In this document: one piece after another, positions 7,869 through 10,816 of the stretch
How positions within the stretch are numbered: position 1 is the stretch's first letter
How the letters are laid out: the number at the start of each line of letters is the position of its first letter
Source of the DNA: Woeseiaceae bacterium
Lineage (GTDB): Bacteria; Pseudomonadota; Gammaproteobacteria; Steroidobacterales; Woeseiaceae
Direction: 5' to 3'
Assembly: GCA_022866645.1 (NCBI GenBank)
Contig: JALHUQ010000432.1
Location: 1-10,816, forward strand
Length of the DNA stretch: 10,816 bases
Notes under the pieces: generated by a model
The model's database searches: none
The model's input: the letters and a program-made list of their open reading frames with translations, nothing else
What the model was told of the DNA's origin: nothing
Made by a program: the position numbers and the translations under genes

Positions 7869-7872
7869 CTCC
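7869..7872 (-). promoter_or_regulatory. Ribosome binding site deciding the nitrilase start
   Basis: GGAG on the minus strand, within CTGGAG, lies six bases before the TTG at 7862. No comparable site precedes the in-frame TTG at 7898, so the shorter protein is preferred. Confidence 0.6.
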
Positions 7873-7899
7873 AGAAATGTTGGGAAACTGAAAATCAAA

Positions 7900-7913
7900 C
7901 ACGAAATGTCGTG
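7900..7913. promoter_or_regulatory. Short palindrome upstream of the four-gene operon (possible operator)
   Basis: The 14-base sequence CACGACATTTCGTG (minus strand) is palindromic at 12 of 14 positions. It sits about 38 bases before the preferred nitrilase start, in the 196-base gap (7863-8058) that is the largest in the window. The gap also holds a CATAAT hexamer near 7940-7945 on the minus strand that could be a -10 box, but I see no good -35 partner. No terminator is evident after the oxidoreductase gene, so the operon could also receive read-through. A regulator binding site is only a possibility; palindromes this short occur by chance. Confidence 0.25.
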
Positions 7914-8058
7914 GGTTTTCGTCGTTTTGGCCGGTCGTCCATTATGCCCCCCCTACCCGTGAAAGGACAGGAAACGCAACGGCAGGTACTGACAACTTGA
8001 CGGCGTCTGAGTCACATTTGATGGATGAACACAGATGCATCGAGTCGCAGTCCAGCCT

Positions 8059-9015
8059 TCAAAACTTGTCGCGAACGCGGTCCATGTCCTGCTGCAACGC
8101 AAGGCTGGCAGCGTGTGTCACAACATCCGATTCCTTGCGTCCCCGCAAGATGTCGTTACTCACGGCGGCGATCTGAAATTCGAAGCCGGAGCCGCGGCGA
8201 TCGTCAGTGAAAGTATCGACTTGTTCATCGAGAACAAACAATTGGCATTCGCTGGCTCGCCAGCAGTTCGGAATCGAAATGTAGCCATCGGTGCCGATAA
8301 TGTAAGCCGTGTTCTGCAGCTTGCAGCGAAATGACGTCGCCAGCGTTGCAACGAGGTCATCGTAGCTGAACAGCATCACAACATCGTCATCAACCCCATT
8401 CGGTGCGTGGTGTGAAATGACCTCGATATCCGTCGGCGACTGTTGAGCGAAGTAACGGGCAATCGCAATCGGGTAGATGCCCATATCCAGCAAACAACCG
8501 CCGGCTAGAGTCGCGTTATACGGGCGCGAGTCCGCGGCGTAGGACATCGGGTAGCCAAAATCGGCCTTGATGTGGCGCAACTCACCGATTCTTCCTGTGT
8601 CGACCCATTCTTTCGCCTTCTTAATTGCTGGCAGGAACCAGGTCCACATCGCTTCCATGAGATAGCCGTTCGTCCTGACGACGGCATCCAGCAGTAAGCG
8701 GCACTCTGCTGCGGACGTCGTAATCGGTTTTTCACACAGAACCGCTTTGCCAGCCTCGAGCGCATCGACCGAGTTTTTCAGGTGCAGGGTGTGAGGCGTG
8801 GCGACATAGATCGCATCGATGTCGGGATCGGCAAATAGCTGGTCGTATCCTTCATAGGCATGGGCGATCCCATGCTTCTCGGCGAATTTGGAAGCGGACG
8901 CCAGACTGCGCGCCGCAACAGCTCCGACATACGCATGGGGCACATGGCTGATGTCACTCGCAAATGTATTCGCGATATTGCCCGCGCTGACGATACCCCA
9001 TCGAATCAGGCTCAT
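8059..9015 (-). CDS. Gfo/Idh/MocA oxidoreductase, dihydrodiol dehydrogenase-like
   Basis: The 318-residue protein opens with a dinucleotide-binding strand-turn-helix, WGIVSAGNIANTF at 6-18. The family motif CEKP at 94-97 holds the conserved active-site Lys96. The blocks YLMEAMWTWFLPA (118-130) and GGCLLDMGIYPI (172-183) are those of the trans-1,2-dihydrobenzene-1,2-diol dehydrogenase / D-xylose dehydrogenase subgroup rather than inositol dehydrogenases. Such enzymes oxidise or reduce a sugar or diol with NAD(P); the actual substrate is not visible. Length and ends are normal for the family. The ATG at 9015 has only a weak purine-rich stretch (GCGAGCG) before it. It lies 160-196 bases upstream of the nitrilase gene on the same strand, so membership of that operon is uncertain. 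A link to the permease upstream in an ancestral sugar or nucleoside locus is possible. Confidence 0.88.
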   Translation of the reverse strand: MSLIRWGIVSAGNIANTFASDISHVPHAYVGAVAARSLASASKFAEKHGIAHAYEGYDQLFADPDIDAIYVATPHTLHLKNSVDALEAGKAVLCEKPITTSAAECRLLLDAVVRTNGYLMEAMWTWFLPAIKKAKEWVDTGRIGELRHIKADFGYPMSYAADSRPYNATLAGGCLLDMGIYPIAIARYFAQQSPTDIEVISHHAPNGVDDDVVMLFSYDDLVATLATSFRCKLQNTAYIIGTDGYISIPNCWRASECQLFVLDEQVDTFTDDRRGSGFEFQIAAVSNDILRGRKESDVVTHAASLALQQDMDRVRDKF

Positions 9016-9024
9016 GGTCGCTCG

Positions 9025-9100
9025 CTACTGACGCCAGAGTCGTACATTCGGCGGATTGGTCTCGTAGTTGCTGCGAATAGGATTGATGTCGATGCCACCC
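9025..9100 (-). pseudogene. Possible C-terminal remnant of an unrecognised gene
   Basis: Between the higA stop and the oxidoreductase start, one frame reads through 24 residues, GGIDINPIRSNYETNPPNVR followed by LWRQ, to a TAG nine bases before the oxidoreductase ATG. The composition looks like real protein and the tight spacing resembles the end of an upstream operon gene. The frame differs from that of higA and continues inside higA, where it looks like a shadow. I do not recognise the family. It may simply be non-coding spacer. Confidence 0.22.
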
Positions 9101-9397
9101 CTATGCCTTCGCTTCAAACGGGATCTTTCGAACCTGCGAGAGATTTGCAGACTTTCTGGCCTCCCACAGATCATAGTTATCCTGCATGGCCAGCCAGCTC
9201 TCGGGAGATCGGCCAAGCGCCTTGGACAGGCGCAATGCCATCTCGGGACTTATCGCACTACGCTCGGACACAATGCGCGCCAGGGTAGAAGCGGCGACAC
9301 CCAAATTCTCAGCCAACGACCTGATACTGATTTCGAATGGCTCGATATAGGTCTCCCGGATAAATTCGCCCGGGTGCGGCGGATTATGCATAGTCAT
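9101..9397 (-). CDS. higA: HigA-family antitoxin (XRE-type helix-turn-helix)
   Basis: This 98-residue protein begins with the HigA signature HNPPHPGEFIRE (residues 4-15). A helix-turn-helix domain follows at about 24-62, with SIRSLAENLGVAASTLARIV and then the SPEMALRLSKALG helix. It ends in SPESWLAMQDNYDLWEA, typical of the HigA/VapI group. It should bind and neutralise the HigB toxin and repress the shared promoter. Its ATG overlaps the toxin stop in TAATG, the usual toxin-first higBA order with coupled translation. A second Met at residue 3 could also serve as start. Length is normal and the domain looks intact. Confidence 0.93.
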   Translation of the reverse strand: MTMHNPPHPGEFIRETYIEPFEISIRSLAENLGVAASTLARIVSERSAISPEMALRLSKALGRSPESWLAMQDNYDLWEARKSANLSQVRKIPFEAKA

Positions 9398-9675
9398 TAG
9401 TGATAGTCCTCGTAGTCCAATACGTAGGCGTTTCCGTCCTTAAATTCAAAGGTCAGCCTCCAATTTCCACTGACCCATATCGACCATCGATTCTTCGCCC
9501 GACCCTTGAGAGGATGGAATCGATAACCTGGCACGTCCATATCCGCGACTACTCGAGCGGTATCGAGCGCCGCTAACTGTAACCGAAGTCGACCCGCGTG
9601 CTTGGCCTGGATTCCTGACTTGCTTCCAGTTTCGTAGTAACCGCGCAGGCCTTTGTGCTTGAACGACTTGATCAC
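9397..9675 (-). CDS. higB: HigB-family toxin (RelE/ParE superfamily mRNA interferase)
   Basis: The 92-residue protein starts MIKSFKHKGLRGYYETGSKS and ends WRLTFEFKDGNAYVLDYEDYH, both characteristic of HigB/killer-protein toxins. The basic segment HPLKGRAKNRWS at 54-65 and the WRLTF strand at 72-76 belong to the RelE-like fold. Known HigB proteins cut mRNA on the ribosome and stop translation until HigA rebinds. The start is GTG at 9675; no other in-frame start fits the family N-terminus. The putative -10 box ends only six bases before the GTG, so the transcript may have almost no leader. The toxin appears complete. Activity is inferred from family only. Confidence 0.92.
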   Translation of the reverse strand: MIKSFKHKGLRGYYETGSKSGIQAKHAGRLRLQLAALDTARVVADMDVPGYRFHPLKGRAKNRWSIWVSGNWRLTFEFKDGNAYVLDYEDYH

Positions 9676-9681
9676 CGAGAT

Positions 9682-9710
9682 ACTATAGCGTGTTGCGCAT
9701 CACGCAACAA
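9682..9710 (-). promoter_or_regulatory. higBA promoter with embedded inverted-repeat operator
   Basis: On the minus strand, TTGTTG (9710-9705), 17 bases and TATAGT (9687-9682) make a good sigma-70-type promoter. Between and overlapping these boxes is the perfect inverted repeat TGTTGCG-TGATG-CGCAACA (9709-9691), two 7-base arms around a 5-base centre. An operator inside the promoter spacer is what an autorepressing HigA or HigBA complex would use. Promoter and palindrome are seen directly; HigA binding is inferred. Confidence 0.72.
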
Positions 9711-9903
9711 GGCATCTATCTACTGAAGGTGACCAGAAACGCGTTCCGCGAATCGCTGCAATGGAGTGAGAGAGAAAATCACTGAGGGCACTGTGGATGA
9801 TGGCATCTATCCCGGGGGAGTCATCATAATCCGGCAACGGCGGCAGGTGAATCATTCCAATAACAGGGCTCGGGGATGCAAAAACTTTGCTGAAACGACT
9901 CAT
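9700..9903 (-). pseudogene. Truncated BtpA/SgcQ-family gene
   Basis: The ATG at 9903 overlaps the permease stop as ATGA. The first residues are like the N-terminus of BtpA/SgcQ proteins, which are usually about 260-280 aa TIM-barrel proteins: PVIGMIHLPPLPDYDDSPG at 13-31 and then DAIIHSALSD at 33-42. Similarity ends there; the next 25 residues are unrelated and a TGA follows at 9702-9700, inside the higBA promoter. The GGVDG and later barrel motifs are missing. Family roles are poorly defined (photosystem I biogenesis in cyanobacteria, a sugar locus in E. coli). The gene was probably coupled to the permease and lost most of its body when the higBA segment arrived or by deletion. Alternatively the 67-residue product could be a short peptide, which I consider unlikely. 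Confidence 0.6.
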
Positions 9904-10816
9904 GATTTTCGTTTCGCCCTTTTTAGAACTAGATAAATGGGAATTGAAGTTAATGATAAGGCGATGCCGTATAAGCTTTGTTCCGGTTTATAGATGAGCG
10001 CCGTGATAATTAGAATCGACATAGTCAAAATAAAAATACAAGGAACCAATGGATACAGGGGCGTCTTAAAGTCACCTTCTTTGCTGAGGCGCGGCCTCAA
10101 GATAAAGACGCTTGAAACAATCCAGATATTGATAAATTGCAGCGGTACCATGAGAAAGGTGACGATGTCCGCGAATGTACCAAAAAAGAGTAAAAAGAAT
10201 ATCGCCATAGCAGCGGAATAGACAATGGCGCCTGATGGGACCGATGTTTTCGGTGAAATATAAGAGAGGGCGCTAAAAAACGGCCTCATGAATGTTTTTT
10301 CAGCTGCACCCTGAAAATCGGAAACGGTCGCGTAGTAAAGTCTCGGTATTGACATTACCAGTCCGCCAACCGCACCAAAGATAGAGACCCACATAAGTAC
10401 TTGTATAATCCCGGCACCAGACGGGCCAAATGCGGCTTCGGCCACGGTTGTTGCGACGATGGTCGGATTTTCGCGCATAAACTCCAGCGGCACGACGCTC
10501 AGGAATGCGTAGTTGATCAATATATAAATAAAGATAACTGCACTGACGCCGATCCCGATACCAAGAGGGAGGTTCTTTTTTGGGTTTCTTACTTCACCAG
10601 CAAGATGCGAAGCGTCGGCCCAACCATCATAAGTGAAGAGCACAATACCGACCCCCAAACCAATAAATTGTAGTGTGCTCCAGACATCGGCTTGCTTGGG
10701 GACTACTTCGATGGCGGCACTCCACTGTATGGGGCTTGCGAGGAATATGGCACCGAATATAAGTGCGAGAATACCTGTAAGTTTGGCTGTGGTGATGATG
10801 ACCTGCGTTTTCCCAC
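9900..10816 (-). CDS. APC-family amino-acid permease, C-terminal two thirds
   Basis: The reading frame enters from the right edge and gives 304 visible residues, so about 150 N-terminal residues of a usual 450-480 aa transporter are missing. Counting from the edge, there are about eight hydrophobic segments, near residues 5-25, 47-66, 85-108, 135-160, 190-207, 210-235, 250-272 and 277-295. Between the second and third lies YDGWADASHLAGEVRNPKKN, the APC hallmark in which E and NP precede a basic residue and LP. This fits an inner-membrane amino-acid/polyamine/organocation transporter of the LAT/SLC7-like type, moving its substrate by proton symport or exchange; the substrate is not readable. 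The protein ends in the basic tail LKRAKRKS. Its DNA is much more AT-rich than the window's other genes. Its stop overlaps the start of the btpA remnant by ATGA. Confidence 0.88.
   Translation of the reverse strand, partial: GKTQVIITTAKLTGILALIFGAIFLASPIQWSAAIEVVPKQADVWSTLQFIGLGVGIVLFTYDGWADASHLAGEVRNPKKNLPLGIGIGVSAVIFIYILINYAFLSVVPLEFMRENPTIVATTVAEAAFGPSGAGIIQVLMWVSIFGAVGGLVMSIPRLYYATVSDFQGAAEKTFMRPFFSALSYISPKTSVPSGAIVYSAAMAIFFLLFFGTFADIVTFLMVPLQFINIWIVSSVFILRPRLSKEGDFKTPLYPLVPCIFILTMSILIITALIYKPEQSLYGIALSLTSIPIYLVLKRAKRKS

Noticed and set aside
7863..7898. Longer nitrilase start at TTG 7898
   Set aside because: No ribosome site precedes it, and the added 12 residues lie outside the nitrilase fold. 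The TTG at 7862 has GGAG at six bases.
9025..9216. A 63-codon minus-strand open frame overlapping higA
   Set aside because: Most of it is a shadow of higA. Only the part after the higA stop is kept, as a low-confidence remnant.
1..10816. tRNA or rRNA genes, CRISPR arrays, insertion sequences, phage genes
   Set aside because: No cloverleaf, repeat-spacer pattern, transposase or integrase was seen on either strand.

Overview
The window is typical protein-dense bacterial chromosome. Every gene I can support is on the minus strand, so transcription runs from high to low coordinates. The gene families (a wax ester synthase/DGAT-type acyltransferase, an Orn/Lys/Arg decarboxylase family enzyme, a HigBA toxin-antitoxin pair, a dihydrodiol-dehydrogenase-like Gfo/Idh/MocA protein) and the moderately high GC of most of the window fit a proteobacterium, probably a gammaproteobacterium. 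The taxon is inference and cannot be fixed from this sequence.

Layout from right to left, following transcription. (1) 10816-9720: a 5'-truncated APC amino-acid permease, then the start of a BtpA/SgcQ-family gene that overlaps the permease stop by ATGA and breaks down after about 44 codons. This part is clearly more AT-rich than the rest. (2) 9710-9101: a compact higB-higA toxin-antitoxin module whose promoter contains a 7+5+7 inverted repeat. (3) 9100-8059: a short possible gene remnant, then a Gfo/Idh/MocA oxidoreductase. (4) 7862-1591: the centrepiece, a four-gene operon of nitrilase-superfamily amidohydrolase, a very long (918 aa) PLP-dependent Orn/Lys/Arg decarboxylase-family protein, an ATP-grasp ligase-like protein, and a C45/penicillin-acyltransferase-type Ntn hydrolase. 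Gaps are 54, 22 and 1 bases, and the operon ends in a clear intrinsic terminator. (5) 1528-1: an alpha/beta hydrolase followed by a WS/DGAT acyltransferase that runs off the left edge.

The four-gene operon is the most likely undescribed system. The families suggest a small-molecule pathway built around an amine and an amide bond. The decarboxylase would make a di- or polyamine (or an unusual amine) from a basic amino acid, the ATP-grasp enzyme would join an amine to a carboxylate, and the C45 and nitrilase-family enzymes would cut, trim or transfer the acyl or amide group. This pathway is inferred from family chemistry and operon structure; no substrate can be read from the sequence.

The junction between the truncated btpA, the higBA module and the small remnant before the oxidoreductase looks like a scar of insertion or deletion. 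No rRNA, tRNA, CRISPR array, IS element or phage gene was seen. No gap between genes exceeds 200 bases; the largest lies upstream of the four-gene operon.
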